Counted from the first letter of the stretch, positions 24,325-36,601 are shown. The stretch: DNA of 64,000 bases from Aspidiotus rigidus (GCA_035079385.1 JAVHKY010000001.1:963001-1027000); one strand, 5' to 3'. The notes: generated by a model from the sequence alone, not told the origin. Made by a program: numbers and translations.

Positions 24325-24632
24325 GCGGGGAACCCGGTCTCTGTTCTGATTAGGGGAGGGGCGTTCTCAGAAAATGTGCGCATTCAGGTCCGACTTCTGT
24401 GACGTCATAATTTTCTAAATAATAAGTATACTTGATGTTGATGATAGGACGGTGTTGGAAAAAATTCACGGGTTCTTTAGTGAAATTGGATGGAGGGTGG
24501 CCGCCAGGCGCCGTCCAACAAAAAACTTGGAAAAATTTTGACTATCGAGCTATATATGATAGGAGGGGGACCTGGAAAAATTTTGACTCGCGAGCTATAC
24601 ATGTAATATGATAAGAGAAGGACTTAGAAAAA
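24325..24632 (-). mobile_element. HEL-m variant fragment and inverted older copy
   Basis: Begins GCGGGGAACCCGGTCTC, then CCGACTTCTGTGACGTCATA (a module repeated at 31975 and 32131), then GGCGCCGTCCAAC and two inverted 45-bp units (TTTTGACTATCGAGCTATA, then CTCGCGAGCTATACATG). It is broken at 24632 by insertion of copy B; its continuation resumes after 25158. Confidence 0.55.
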
Positions 24633-25158
24633 CGACAGCTTCCTTAACGAAGTTAAACGAGGAACGCAGGGAACCTGTTTTATGAGTCATGTGGGATTTG
24701 GTATTGGGAATTCAAGCAAGCCTAGACCTAGATAAAGCTAGTGTAAAGAAGGCCTAGACCTAGTATAATATAGTTTGAAAGTCTAAATTTTTCTCGAATT
24801 TCGAGCTATTTATGATAGGAGGGGACTTGGAAAAATTTTGACTCTCGAGCTATATATGATAGAAGGGGTACTTGGAAAAATTCCTATCATAAATGACTCG
24901 AGAGTCGAAAGTTTTCCAAGTCCCCCCCCCTCCTACCATGTATGGCTCGAGAGTTGAACTTTTTGCTAAGTCCCCCTCCTATCATATGTAGCTCAAGAGT
25001 CGAAATTTTTCCAAGTCCCTCTCCTATCATATATGGCTCGATAGTCGATCCTTTCCCCCTATCATATATAGCTCGAGAGTTGAAATTTTTCAGTTTTTTG
25101 TTGGACGGCGCGCGGCAGATTTCTCAAAAAGCCCCCCATAGAACAGGTTCCCTGTTAA
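24633..25158 (+). mobile_element. HEL-m element copy B, complete
   Basis: Left end with TTAACGAAGTTAA and GCAGGGAACCTGTTTTATGA; right end CCATAGAACAGGTTCCCTGTTAA split as CCATAGAACAGG plus TTCCCTGTTAA. The internal minisatellite has units in both orientations meeting at a junction near 24876-24890 (GGAAAAATTCCTATCATA). Joining the flanks (CTTAGAAAAA before, TTTCGACTCTCGAG after) restores an ordinary minisatellite unit, so it inserted into an older inverted copy with at most a few duplicated A residues. Confidence 0.7.
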
Positions 25159-25490
25159 AATTTCGACTCTCGAGCTATATATGATGGGAGGGGGACTTGG
25201 AAAATTTTGCCTCTCGTGCTATATATGGGACTTGGAAATAGACCTAGATAAAGGTACTATAAAGAAGGCCTAGACCTACTATAAGCCTAGTTAATATAGT
25301 TTGAGAGTTTAAATGTTTCTCGAATCTCAAGTTATATATGATAGGACGGGACTTGGAAAAATTTTGACTCTCGAGCTATATAAGATAGAAGGGGGACTCG
25401 GAAAAATTCCTATCATATATGGCTCGAGAGTCGAAATTTTTCCAAGTCCCTCTCCTATCATATATGGCTCAGGAGTCGACAATATGCAGT
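25159..25490. repeat. Minisatellite remnant and duplicated HEL-m interior
   Basis: First the displaced half of the older copy, then 25224-25490, which repeats the interior of copy B (GACCTAGATAAAG, AAGAAGGCCTAGACCTA, TAATATAGTTTGA), including the same reversed-unit junction GGAAAAATTCCTATCATATA. Confidence 0.55.
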
Positions 25491-26581
25491 ATACTTAATC
25501 TTAAACCCGATAATTCTGTTTTAAATCGGTCGCGTAGTTTTTTTGTAACTCTTCACGTGCTTGTAAATTATAATAAAAATTCTTCCATCCATCCTCAGTT
25601 AGGTTTATAATTGCTTACAAATTAAAATCTCAAAATTCATCATTCGTTTCATCAAATTTCTCACTTGTTGGCAAAAGTGTTTATTTGACAAATCTTAGGT
25701 ACGTGATATACTATCCGCACTAGAGCGTTAACATGTAATCAGCGGATCTTAATTAAAAGACCGGCAAAAAAAAAATCACGAACGAATTATAAACACATCA
25801 AATATGCGGATTTTATTACGTGACGGCAAGAAACATACGAAAAAAAAAAAGGTCTTAAACCGATTGAAACGATCAATTTTCTTTTCTCTCATTTCTAGCA
25901 AAAAGTGTTTGACATACCGGAAAAAACCAACACACTTAATCGAAGATAGGAAGCAATGATAGGGAGGAAAAAAAAAGACGTAAAGATATATTTTCAAATA
26001 AACGTCAAATGAATAACTTCATTTACAAAGGGACCGTGAAAACGTTATGGAAAGATTAGCGTATTTTTCAGTTGTTGGAGAGAGAAAAAAAAAGAAAAAA
26101 AAAGAGGTATAAAGAAATGATGAATATGAAAAAAAAACCGACGCCGTCTGCTGGTTAGGAAGTATACTTGTATCCTTGGTTACGTCACATGTATTTACAA
26201 GAATTTTTTTTTTCTCCCTCTTAATGACACGAACGTACTGCTCGTTCCACTCGGCCCACATCTCATTTTTATAATTCGAACGCGTATACATAAAATACAT
26301 GTCAATTAATGTGCGAAAGAATTGGACAAATTGTCAGAACGCTGCTGATAACACGACGCAATTTCAGAAGAAATATAATTATGGCACATTTTTTTAATGG
26401 GTCGGATGAAAAAAGTCTTTCGCTTTTTAAAGTGTTTCGACCAGTAAGTTTTACTCTTTATCGGAGTGCGAATTTTTATTCGTCTTGACGACTTATACTG
26501 ACAAAAGAGTTCGTGATCGAGGAAAATATTCTTGCGTTAGTGAGTCGATATTTTTCGAGTCAGAGAGAAATTGGAGAAAAA
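25491..26581. other. No gene seen
   Basis: AT-rich with A and T homopolymers (25835-25850, 26085-26105, 26205-26215). No family recognised. Confidence 0.35.
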
Positions 26582-27560
26582 TGTTCTGGCGGGGCCAAAT
26601 AAATAAGATCAGTCTTCATGTCTCTTTATGGTCGCTCGATCCAGCTTTCAGTTAAGACGAAATAATTTTCGATAGCGGATGAAGAACGCACAGTAAAGAC
26701 ATCAACCATCTAGAACTTCTTTGTAACGTCATCACAGGGTGACCAGATCATACTCTTTTTAGAGGAAAATACTCTTTTGGAGGTCTAAAAAAAGAGAACT
26801 CTTTCTTTTTTTTTAATTTACTGAAAATACTCTTTTCTTGGAAATTTATAATCTTTATACTCTATTTTGCACATGAACACTTCAAAAATACTCTTTTTTC
26901 AGGTCTGACGACTTTTTGTTCTTTTTTTTTTTTTCCCTTTTTTTTTTGCTCGTCAATTTAATTTTGGTTGAATACTCTTTCGTTTTTGAAAAAATCTGGT
27001 CACCCTGTCATCACAATCCATGTCTTCATAGACTCACTCAGTCCGCTCGTTCGCCCTCAATCTTGGTCTGGTATAACAAGCTACAACTCTTCTAAATAAA
27101 GTCAAGGATTCTTCGCAAATTTTCTGGGGCGGGGGAGATCAACTCAGACTTGGGCCCGCAGATTTACAGTAGACGGTTGAGGTGCCGATGCCGGTAAAGA
27201 CATTAGGAAGAGGAAACCCACTCCCAACCTTGCGAATTTTTGATACAGCGGATAAAGGAACAGTGAGAACATCAACTAGTTTAAACCTCCTTGTGACCTC
27301 ATCCCCATCCGTGAGGTCATTAACATTCTTCTGCTTTCTCTGTCAAACTAGCAGATTTCTGGATTACGTTGAGAGTATACTGCATGCTCGGCCTGATAAA
27401 ACTTAGTATGGGGGCAACTCGACCTCCACATTTCCAATAGGTAGTGGCCCAGTTTAAAGCCAGTACAGCCTACAACACTATATTTTCGAACAGGGGAACG
27501 GAAACTCGGCTTCGCAAGTTGGGTGTCGGTAAAGACATTGAAAATATCAATAAGTGTACT
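26582..27560 (+). repeat. R2 family copy 2, interrupted by a MITE
   Basis: Collinear with copy 1: TTCTGGCGGGGCCAAATAAA, GTTAAGACGAAATAATTTTC, CAGTAAAGACATCAACC, CTCGTTCGCCCTCAATCTTG, GTGCCGATGCCGGTAAAGAC, and CTTGTGACCTCATCCCCATC. The 26735-27007 segment is a later insertion absent from copy 1. Confidence 0.55.
26735..27007. mobile_element. MITE with perfect 14-bp TIRs
   Basis: Termini CAGGGTGACCAGAT and ATCTGGTCACCCTG are perfect inverted repeats. TCATCA flanks both sides directly; shifting the left edge by two gives an 8-bp TCATCACA repeat. The interior is T-rich with recurring ATACTCTTTT. The homologous site in R2 copy 1 is uninterrupted, which supports a real insertion. No transposase. 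The superfamily is unresolved; hAT is possible if the duplication is 8 bp. Confidence 0.8.
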
Positions 27561-27808
27561 GGTAAAATTGAAACAAATTAATCGAAGCAAACTACGTAGA
27601 TCAGATATTACGTATGTGAAAGCAAAACTGACTGAGGAAAGCACAGATGCAAGCCTTGTCATAATAAAATTAGTTTTTTTGCAACGCCTGTACTATGTAA
27701 CTTTCTGACTCATAGAACGAGCGAAAAATCTCTTTTTTTCCTAGCTGTTCTCACTTTCCATAACTTTTCCCTGATTCTTCTTCAATTTTTCCAGATCTAA
27801 TTGTTATT

Positions 27809-27895
27809 TTAACAGGGAATCTGTTCTATGGGCGATTTTCGAAAAATTTGCCATGCGCCGTCCAACCAAAAACTTGGAAAAATTTCGACTCTCCC
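27809..27895 (-). mobile_element. HEL-m 3' end fragment
   Basis: Reads TTAACAGGGAATCTGTTCTA, then TTTTCGAAAAATTTGCCATG, CGCCGTCCAACCAAAAACTT and one partial minisatellite unit. The rest of the element is absent. Confidence 0.55.
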
Positions 27896-30800
27896 AGGCA
27901 ATAGAAATGCTTCGTTTCGAAAAGTATGGTATAAAATGCGATTTCCCTCGAGGCTTTAGCAATTTGTAACCATCAATTTTTCAGAAAAATAATTTTCCGG
28001 TACAAGGGATGAAAGTAATAATTTGCCATTCATTTGTTTTCTCACGTCTTCTACTGGATTAGTGAATTTCTTTTTATGGTCACACACGTTCACACGATGT
28101 AGTCTGGACATTGTTTTTTTTTTTTTTTTTTTTAATGAAGCAAGCACTATAAATTTGTAGAAGGCAGCACACCATTGGTTTGTAAGAAATGGTTGTGAGC
28201 TCCACATCACAACACCAGACAAAAATAACTGTCAGAAAGAGCAAGAAATAAGTATAGCAAATGAGGCACCTGATGAGGATACGATTGGTGGTTTCCACAA
28301 TTTTACGAGACATGGCACCCACATAGCACCTGAGGAGCCACGTACACTTCCTTGAATCCTCCTGAAAACGTAGGAAAATTTCAAAACCTTCATATTCGAC
28401 CAAAACTGAAGACTTGAGGATTACTGAAATATCCTTAGCGACACCTCTATTCCTTCAACAACAGTTTTCTCGATGAAGAAGAAGTGAAGATCCATCGAAG
28501 GTGCCTTCTCAATGATCTTTTCCACACATAGGTACTAGTGCTCATAGTTTGTCGCTCTCAATATACTCGTGTCTCGTATTTCCGTTTTGATTCCCTGATC
28601 ATTTTTAGTAGTCTTGGTTCTTGTATCTTCGTTTACTTTAAACCAATCAAACGTTCTACACGAACGTCGTCGAATGATTGATTTTCATAAATTTATTTGT
28701 CTGGAATAATTATTTTTTCACGAGGAAGTATCGTGAAAATAAAGACTCGAACATACTTTCGACAATGATTTTTGAGCTGGGGGTCAATTGAAAATTTTCG
28801 TGTGGCTTTTCACGAATCATTCCAGCTGTTTCAAGAGCCAAACAGTATTCGGAGCAATAAAGAATTTAACAAATTTCTAAAGCTCAATTCCATTCACTAA
28901 TACGGATTCACGTACCACTTTCAAGTCTTTATGACCTTGTAAATTGAATGTTCTCCTGAAATCATTTGTTCCTTTTTTGGTCCAATTCTAGCCCTAAATT
29001 TATGAAACGCTTCCTTAGCACTATAGATTCATACCCTTAATTACAAGAAAGGCAAATACGCAGAGAGAGAGCGGAGTCTAGGTGCCGCGTATCTTCATTT
29101 GCAGCCACGCGTGTTAAGTTTTTCGAGACTTGAAGAAATAATGCATGTAAGTTAATGGATTAGGAAGGTAGTCGAGCGTGTTACAAGGGACAGCGGGCGA
29201 TATAGACAAGACGTAGAATAAGGCAGAAGGAGTGAGGTTCGTCGTTTATTCAAATATCTCGCAATCCCAACGTATAGTCCGCTCTGTATGTTACCAGAGA
29301 ATTATGGCGTGCACCGTACGTGAAAATGTGAAAACGAAAACGAGGCGCGAAGGGAGAGCGCCTTTAGGAGCTTTTCTAAGCTCTTGGGTTTGTGCAAACG
29401 ACTTTGAGCTGTATTGATCTTCTTAGGAAAAGCAACCAGCGAAAACGAAATACGACGGAGAAGTAAAGGAGGAACTCTCTTTGTGTTCGACTCCGATTCA
29501 GGGAAAATTACTTTTCCATGAAAACGTGAACGTGCCTGCGAGGTTATAAGTGATTCTCAACTTTTAATTAAAATACCGCGTTTCGTGGAGCGCGCTACAG
29601 TCCGTATGTGTGTACACGTATACGCAGGGAACACGCGACAGTAATGATGCTTATCGTTCACTCGATCGTGTTTTGTATATTATTTGACCGAAAAGTTGTT
29701 CCTTTTTTTTCATTCTTTCTCCTGTCGTCGACGTAATCTACGAGTATTATAAAAAGGAAAGAAAATGAGGAGAAATTATGAATAAAAGAATTTAAAATGT
29801 CAGCAGCACGAAAGACGCGCAGATCTATCTTAATATTTCATATTACCGACCACCAGAAAATAGCTAGCTATGAAAATATTGAGTTCGAGACTTTGTGCAA
29901 CAGAAACGTACATCTTATCTACATAATTCACAATTCCATCATGGTCATTGTAATAGAAAAATATATTCTTAATGAGACGAAGTGTTCCAAGAACAGAGAT
30001 GAGCTCGTCTGCATCTTGACACAGTGGCGGGCCAGATTTTCCCTCCATATTTTTCATCTAATTTTACATCACTAAACCCCTCGTCTGTCTGCTGTCTTTG
30101 TAAGATAGTATTCGAAAATCTGCTGAGTGCGAGTGAAAATTCATTTCAAAGCAGAATCTACCCTCATTCAATATACCATCATCCGTCAATAGTAGCTTCA
30201 GCAGCCTGTATGCCAACTTGAGCTGGAAGATTTCAATGGCTTCTCATCAGAAATTTCTTTGAGCGGGGATTTCGAGTCGAGTCTCACACGTGTGGCTCAC
30301 ATCAAAATTTAGATCCGATTTGAGTTTGATCCAAATATTTGGTAAGCACATTAGAAGTGGATCCATGAGAGGGAAATTTTTGAGGACAGATCCAACGGAA
30401 CTAATTCTATAGAGAAAAAAATTGGTGAGAAAAAGAAAAGAACGCTAAGTTAGATTTTTTGTGGTCAAAAATTAGAGTTTTCCTTCTTAAATTGGACTTA
30501 TCCCCCTCCCCTTTCCAAAAACACACAATTTAAACGGAAAAATTTGGTAAAAAAAAAATCAAATCAAGTTTTTCTTTGTTAGAAAATGCTCCCTGCAGCG
30601 CAAAAAATGACTGTACCTTTAAAGTAGATCAAAATCCCACCGACTTGATGACGTCATCAGCCGATTGAAATTTTACCCTACTTTGTGAGGCTCTTTAGCT
30701 TAGTATCAATATTCGCTGCGTGTACTACAAGGGATATACTAGATTATATATGTACAGACTCAGAAGTCAAAATTCTCCTGAGTTTCTAAAGTAGGTCAAG

Positions 30801-31910
30801 ACTCGGTTCACTGAATCTCAGGCTGATTGGTTGACGAGAAGAAGACGTCTCAGCACGTCGAAACGTCAACGATTTTCGTACAGTTTTGTACATTATTTAT
30901 ATTGTGCGAGCAAAGCTTTTTTATAATTTCATTTTAATATACGAGTAGAATCTCTGCACGAATAAAATTCATCTTATTGTCATACAATATGGTTGACGGT
31001 TTCACCTGCTCCATTAGCATTTCCTTAGTCCTGTTCAAGCCCTGAGTAGATCGTATGTCGGGCTGACTCGGTAACGGACTTCCCACCTTTCTTAGCCAAT
31101 AATAAACCTAATTTATGCGAGAACCGAATGATTGTTTTTCACAATCTCAACTCGCACAACAGCGAAATCAACCAAAAACCAGTTAGAATTATTCTCTTTC
31201 TTATATAAATTCTCGGTATATACTATGTCTGTGAGTGTTGGGATACAAAGATAGGAAATATTCTTACGTCTGTTTGTTAGATGGGATACAATATAATTTA
31301 CTAGATTACGTTAAGGTAAAAGTGAACGCGGACGGACGGACAGATTTGTTAACCGACGGAGAAGAGAATTCAGAAATGTTTTCATGTTCCAAGGTGGACG
31401 GACCACAGCGTAAACGTGCACTCGTCTTCCGCTATATGTACTTGTAATGCTAAAAAATACGCGGGTATTATTAAAATGTCGAGCTCGTGGCTTTGGTTGA
31501 GTACGGTGCCTTCGGGCTTCCGAACAGTACTATCAGATAATAGTCTAGAAGTTTTACTCGCATTGCTACGATTGAATTACATTGAGGAGCGCGAGCACAG
31601 TTGGCCAGTCGACGATGGAAGAAATCAAACATCTCCCGGAATGCGACGAAGCATGGACTTGAAATTTTAATCATGCGCGTATCTCAAGCTCGCAGGCAAC
31701 CTTTGTTTACTCTGTGGGACAGACAAGGGAGTTTGCGAAAGATATGAAACATGTCAAAACTTCAAATTCCACTTCAAATTATTCTTCTAGGTCCGCCCAT
31801 GCTGGTAAGTCTTGAAATCTTAAACCAATAGATACCATGCTAAGAGCGCTTAGGTTCATACTGTTTCTTCTATATTGGTACACTAAAAAATTACTCCCAT
31901 AGTTTCTTTT
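27896..31910. other. No gene seen; second hammerhead-like motif
   Basis: No recognisable protein or RNA gene. At 30831-30867 TTGACGA, a GACGT/ACGTC stem and GAAACGTC repeat the order seen at 2892-2923. A TGACGTCA lies near 30650. The 29040-29760 part is less AT-rich and CpG-bearing but has no identifiable exon. Confidence 0.35.
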
Positions 31911-32180
31911 AGCGAGAACCCGCTATCCTTTTTGTTGGGGGTAGATTGCAAAAAACTTCCGCGAGCACGAGTGCGTCTGACTTTTATGACGTCATCAATC
32001 TACATTACGTTAGGTTACGGGACTTGGAAAAATGTTGACTTTCCAGCTATAAACATGTATCATCATCATGATGGGAGAGAGAGATGATAGGGGGAGGGAT
32101 CAAGGGGACTGGGAAAATTTCAACTCTCGAGCTATCCGACTTTTGTGACGTCATCATTTGTGGGGAAATGTCCACGGAAT
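31911..32180 (-). mobile_element. HEL-m variant fragment
   Basis: Starts GCGAGAACCCGCTATCC and has two copies of the GACTTTTRTGACGTCATC module (31979 and 32135) and two decayed 45-bp units (GGACTTGGAAAAATGTTGAC, GGGAAAATTTCAACTCTCG). The Jockey relic begins directly after it. Confidence 0.45.
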
Positions 32181-32204
32181 ATTTTTGATCATCAAACTAT
32201 ACTT

Positions 32205-32970
32205 GTATATGAGGAGGAACTTGCAGTTTCTGACTCCCAAGCTGAAGCAGTCAGCAAAACTCAACATGCTTTAGATAAAATAGTAGAATGGACTACCAAA
32301 TGGAAAATAAAAATAAACGAGAAGAAAACTGAGCATGTAATTTATGCACTTGGACCTGTGTCACCTCAGTAATGCCTCTGCATGAGTGGGAACAAAATAC
32401 CTCAAAAGAACTCAGCCAAATACTTGGATTACATCTCGACACCCGTCTAACATGGAAGACCCGCTTGAAGCAAAAGGCGAAACAAATTAACCTATTGGAT
32501 CATAGGAAGTCACTCAAAACTCAGCGTAGCCAATGAAAGGCTGATCTATCTCACTATCATCAAACCCATGTGGAGCTATGGGATCTAGCTTTGGGGCTGC
32601 TCCAAATAGTCTAACCAACTAATAATTCAAAGAATCCAGAACAAATTTCTCTGTCAGATTGTAAGGGCATACAGATACTCCACCAATGAGGATATCCACA
32701 TCGATCTGAGAGTTCAGTCAGTGCAAGAGACAATCAAATTGCAGGCAGACGGCCATCACGCCATGAAAGGAGGCTACTGAAGCATCCCAACGTGGAGGCT
32801 ATCCAGTTGCTGGATAACTCAGACGAAGTCCGCATACTGAAACGTACCAGACCTAGTGACTTAGTTTAGTAGAATTATCTCAATGCAATTGTGAGAGAAA
32901 GCAATGGCCTGTTACTCTCTCCCACGTTAATTTCCAAATGTCATCACAAATTTGAACCTTTAAAAAAAAA
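32205..32970 (+). pseudogene. Jockey-like retrotransposon 3' part with poly(A)
   Basis: The frame at 32205-32372 reads LVYEEELAVSD, LDKIVEWTTKWKIKIN and EKKTEHV, matching the RT segment from the catalytic box (here YEEE where YADD is expected) to the W..kWkIkiN block. Across later frameshifts come LGLHLDTRLTWK, KLSVANERLIYLTIIKPMW, SYGI, IIQRIQNKFLCQIV and NEDIHIDLRVQSVQET. These are the ordered C-terminal blocks of Jockey/BS/X-type ORF2. It ends in an A run (32962-32970). The copy is 5'-truncated and inactive. Family level is confident; the exact lineage is not. Confidence 0.75.
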
Positions 32971-33597
32971 TGAATGAGGAGGAGGAGGAACTTGGGAACC
33001 ACGCTTGGCAATGATGTCATGAACTCAAGTTGGAAAAAATTGTCCAGGCATATCACAGGAATTTGTCTCGGTTAGATTGTAGGAATTTTTCTAGGCTAGA
33101 TCAAGTTGAGAGAGAGCCTTCAGAAGATTTTTACTATTCCGTATATCGTACAACATGATTAAATTTCATCGTATATTTACTGAGGTATAATACAGATTGC
33201 TTTCAATACATTCCTCCTCACACGGCTCAAGCTCCCTCCTAAAGCAATTTCCTTTTTTGGAGGATAAAATATTCGCTTTTATTAAACCTTGCGTTTTCCT
33301 TCCACAAAAACTTGACAAAAAAGTTCAATCGGTTTTGTACATCTCCAACACCTCATACGTGTACTCACTTAAACATAAAGAAAACAAAAATAAGACAAGG
33401 TGTTATCCAAGGGGGCGCGAAGCTTGTTTCAAGTACCTTGAATAATAATCATTGTAATATAATTTTTGAAGTAGAAGACATAAAATTACATCAAACAAGA
33501 CTGTGTTGCGTGCGCCTCAGTATCCGGGTCTCTTGATGGTTTTTCTCTTCTCATTAACTGTTACATGACGGAAATTCATTTTTCAAATTTTTTCAAA
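32971..33597. other. No gene seen
   Basis: A GGA-type microsatellite (32977-32990) follows the Jockey poly(A). The remainder is AT-rich without recognised features. Confidence 0.4.
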
Positions 33598-33795
33598 AGA
33601 TCTACCAAAATGTAGAGCTCAAAAGATCTAGTTTTTTCTATGTCAAGGTCTAGAAACCAAGAGATCTGCATCTTTGTTCCACTCAGATCTGGAACCTGAG
33701 AGACTTGGTTCCTTTTTGCTCATCGAGCTCCAAAATGCAAAAATAAAGTGTTCTCAGTCAAAATAATGATAGACAAGTGAAGAAATTGAGATACG
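33598..33795 (+). repeat. Dispersed repeat family R3, copy 2
   Basis: Inverted relative to 22044-22252: CTACCAAAATGTAGAGCTC, AAACCAAGAGATCTGC, TTTGTTCCACTCAGATCTG, GAACCTGAGAGACTTGGTTCC split over two blocks, and AAAGTGTTCTCAG. Non-coding, class unknown. Confidence 0.6.
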
Positions 33796-33910
33796 GCAGG
33801 CATATGACCATTATTGAAGTATCGAGAAGAAGAAATTAACTTTTTCAACGACTGTACAAAATGTTGAAAAATGTTATGCTAAAATAAAACTTACTAGGAC
33901 TATAGAAAAA

Positions 33911-34333
33911 AACGCATGGAACCTGTTTTATGAGTCAAATAGGATTTGGTATTGAAAATTCAGGGAAGCCTAGACTTGGATAAACGAGAGTCTAAATTTT
34001 TCCAAGTTCCTCTCATATGAGAGTTGAAATTTTTATAAGTCCCCTTTCTACCATAAATAGCTCGATTTTCGAATTTTTCCAAGTCCCTCTCCTATCATAT
34101 ATGGCTCGAGAGTTGAATTTTTTTCCAAGTCTCCCTCCTATCATATATATTTGTAGCTTGATAGTCGAAATTTTTTCAAGTCTCTCTCCTATGAGAGTCC
34201 AAATTTTTTTATAAATCCCCCTCCTATCACATATAGCTCGAGAGTCGAAATTTTTCAGTTTTTTGTTGGACGGTGAACGGCGCACGGCAAATTTCTCAAA
34301 TCACTCCCCCCCATAAAACAGGTTCACTGTTAA
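33911..34333 (+). mobile_element. HEL-m element copy I
   Basis: Starts AACGCATGGAACCTGTTTTA; the TTAACGAAGTTAA hairpin is lost. Then TTTGGTATTGAAAATTCAGG, about six 45-bp units (33985-34255), the GGACGGTGAACGGCGCACGG block and the end CCATAAAACAGGTTCACTG, then TTAA. One base of the final hairpin has changed (CCCTG to CACTG). Confidence 0.65.
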
Positions 34334-36437
34334 AATTCGAAAAATGCTAGGCAAAAATAAAATCACTGGTGACACAGAAAATACGTGCAGTATAAATCAA
34401 ACGATATACACTATCATCAATATTCTTTATGTTAAAGACTATCTTGGTCACTCTGGACGAAGACAGTACGAGAAATAAAATTTGCCTGGCAAAAATAAAA
34501 TTTCAAGAGACACAGGACAGAGAATGTATATCTTGAGTGACGTCACAACACATTTTCTCGGTGAAAAATTTTCGTTTTTTTCGCGATTTCATAGGGACTC
34601 TCGCCTTGCTACAGACAAGAGCCCCAAAAAGAAATTAGCCGCTGTTTCAAACAATGAACAAAAGCAATCAAATTTGAAGATTGTGAGTATTGGTAGCATT
34701 TTTTGGGTAATAAAACAGAAACTAAGGCCTTCTTAAATCCACAAAACATAAATTTTATCACATTTTCCTTAGCTCAAAAATTCACACAAAATTTTTCACT
34801 CTAATTGGTTTCTCATAAAAGTGAAGTTTAATTACAAGAAGTAATATTTAATCGATTCTCTCCCACGTTTCCTCTTCAGTATTTGTATCCCGTACATGAA
34901 ATACTGAAAAAAGAAACAATCGAAGACGAGCCCCCCATTTAGATCGGTACAAGTTTGCAAAATAGCCTCGTGGAGAGACTATTTCGAACGTCTGAGAATC
35001 ATTGGCATATGAAAAGTAATCGGTATAAGGCGAGAGTGGAATGCTGGCATTGTTTAAGCCAGTAGTGCGGAGTGCTTGGGAGAGACGTGTGGAAGACGAA
35101 AGGGAAATTTCGGCTACTACATTCGTCGGAGGAGAAGGAGGATACAATAACGAAGGCATTAACAAGAAAGAAAAATAGCTTAACGGCTTCCTTTGTAATG
35201 GTCCCGTTCTTATAAAGGTCCTTCGAAGCACACGCTTCTTTATTGTATATATACAGTCCGGCGCGTTTGTGAAAAAGGGGGGTAGTTTGTTAGTGAAAAA
35301 CAGGCGAAATTAACGTTCGCGTATAAGCGGCGAAATGCCGTTATCTCCCCCGTTTCGAAAACGAGTTTTAAACCCTTTCTCGGAAAGAAAAAGAAATTCT
35401 TATTTTTTCCTTCTTGACCGTTTTCGTTTTCGCCCCCATTTTCCTCATCGCTGTACACATTTTAATGAGTAAATATACCCGAATGACGGAGAGTGCGCGC
35501 AGTACGACGCGCGGTGGCAATGACAAACGATCCGTGTTAAAAATCCATCTTAACGGATAAAATTCGTCGTTACATCTTCTTTCGTTTGGCTTCATGTGGT
35601 CGGTTCTAAAAGCTTTCGGTGCTTTAGAACAAAAATTATTACTTCCAGTTAGAAGGGGGATGAACTTGTAAAATTTCGCTTCGTATTATAATCACATCCG
35701 TACGTGCGTGTATTTTCATTTCCTTAGACATGTGCAGGATAGAAAGCGAACATAAAAATCGTCCGAATTAACACCGCGCTGACAACTTGATAACACAAAA
35801 ATTGTTAATAAAATTCGAATCTAGGATAATTACACGAGTGGAAAATTAGAACACGAAAGATAAATAAAATTCACCATTTTTCCCTCAACACATATTTAAG
35901 TTTAAATGATGTGTGTATACGGTCTATAGGAAGAAGAAACAAAAAAAAAAAAAAAAAAAAAAGGGTGAATGCGTGTTGATTATCCAGAAATACTCGTATT
36001 AGAAGAGGCAGAGGGTACATTTAATTTTCCCACGCCGACCGTAGAAAAACGTACCCTTTTTACACATTTTTTTTCTGTCATTATATTAAGAATGATCTCT
36101 CTACGGCCTTTTCTTATGTGTAGTACTTTTTTAACTGATTGTTCTTTTTTCTTTTGTACGTTTTGGCGTACAAACAAATACCGTCATTATACAATAAGAT
36201 TTCGTTAAATTGTTTAATATCTAACTAACTACTGCTATTCACCTATAAAAAGCTCTCCCAACTTTTTTTTTTATATTGACGAGAAAAGATACCAATGTAC
36301 TGATCATTCTCAACAAATATGAGCAACTACTACTGAAGTATTGATGGATGCGAGATGTATGGTCTCAGTATTACTTCAAGTTTTACAACTTACTTCTAGA
36401 ATTATAGGCTTACTTAATATTATCCTTCAGACGGCAA
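34334..36437. other. No gene seen
   Basis: ORFs up to 127 codons (34848-35231, minus) have no family resemblance. A poly(A) run lies at 35940-35962. A TGACGTCA lies near 34539. Confidence 0.35.
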
Positions 36438-36601
36438 CATTTTATGATTTGTGACCCGCGACGAGAAAAGGATGCTCATTGACAATTGGCGCAGGAACAC
36501 CATTTCTCTCTGATTGGTGATCTAATCAGAGAGAAATGGTGTTCCTCTCAGTGGGCAATGAGCATCCTTTTCTCATCATAGGTCACATTTTTGGTAAAAT
36601 G
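36438..36601. repeat. Near-perfect palindrome with 8-nt loop
   Basis: Arms 36450-36515 and 36524-36587 pair almost completely: TGTGACC with GGTCACA at the outside, GAGAAAAGGATGCTCATT with AATGAGCATCCTTTTCTC, and ATTTCTCTCTGATT with AATCAGAGAGAAAT around the loop GGTGATCT. CATTTTA-like sequence extends the pairing outward. A diverged half copy follows at 36608-36700 (TATGTGACCCACAGCGAGAA). It could be a foldback element or a hairpin RNA precursor. Confidence 0.75.

Noticed and set aside
30018..30050. CAGTGGCGGGCCAGATTTTCCC-like hAT terminus (first bases CAGTGGCGGGCCAGA)
   Set aside because: I found no inverted partner or flanking duplication within the next few kilobases.
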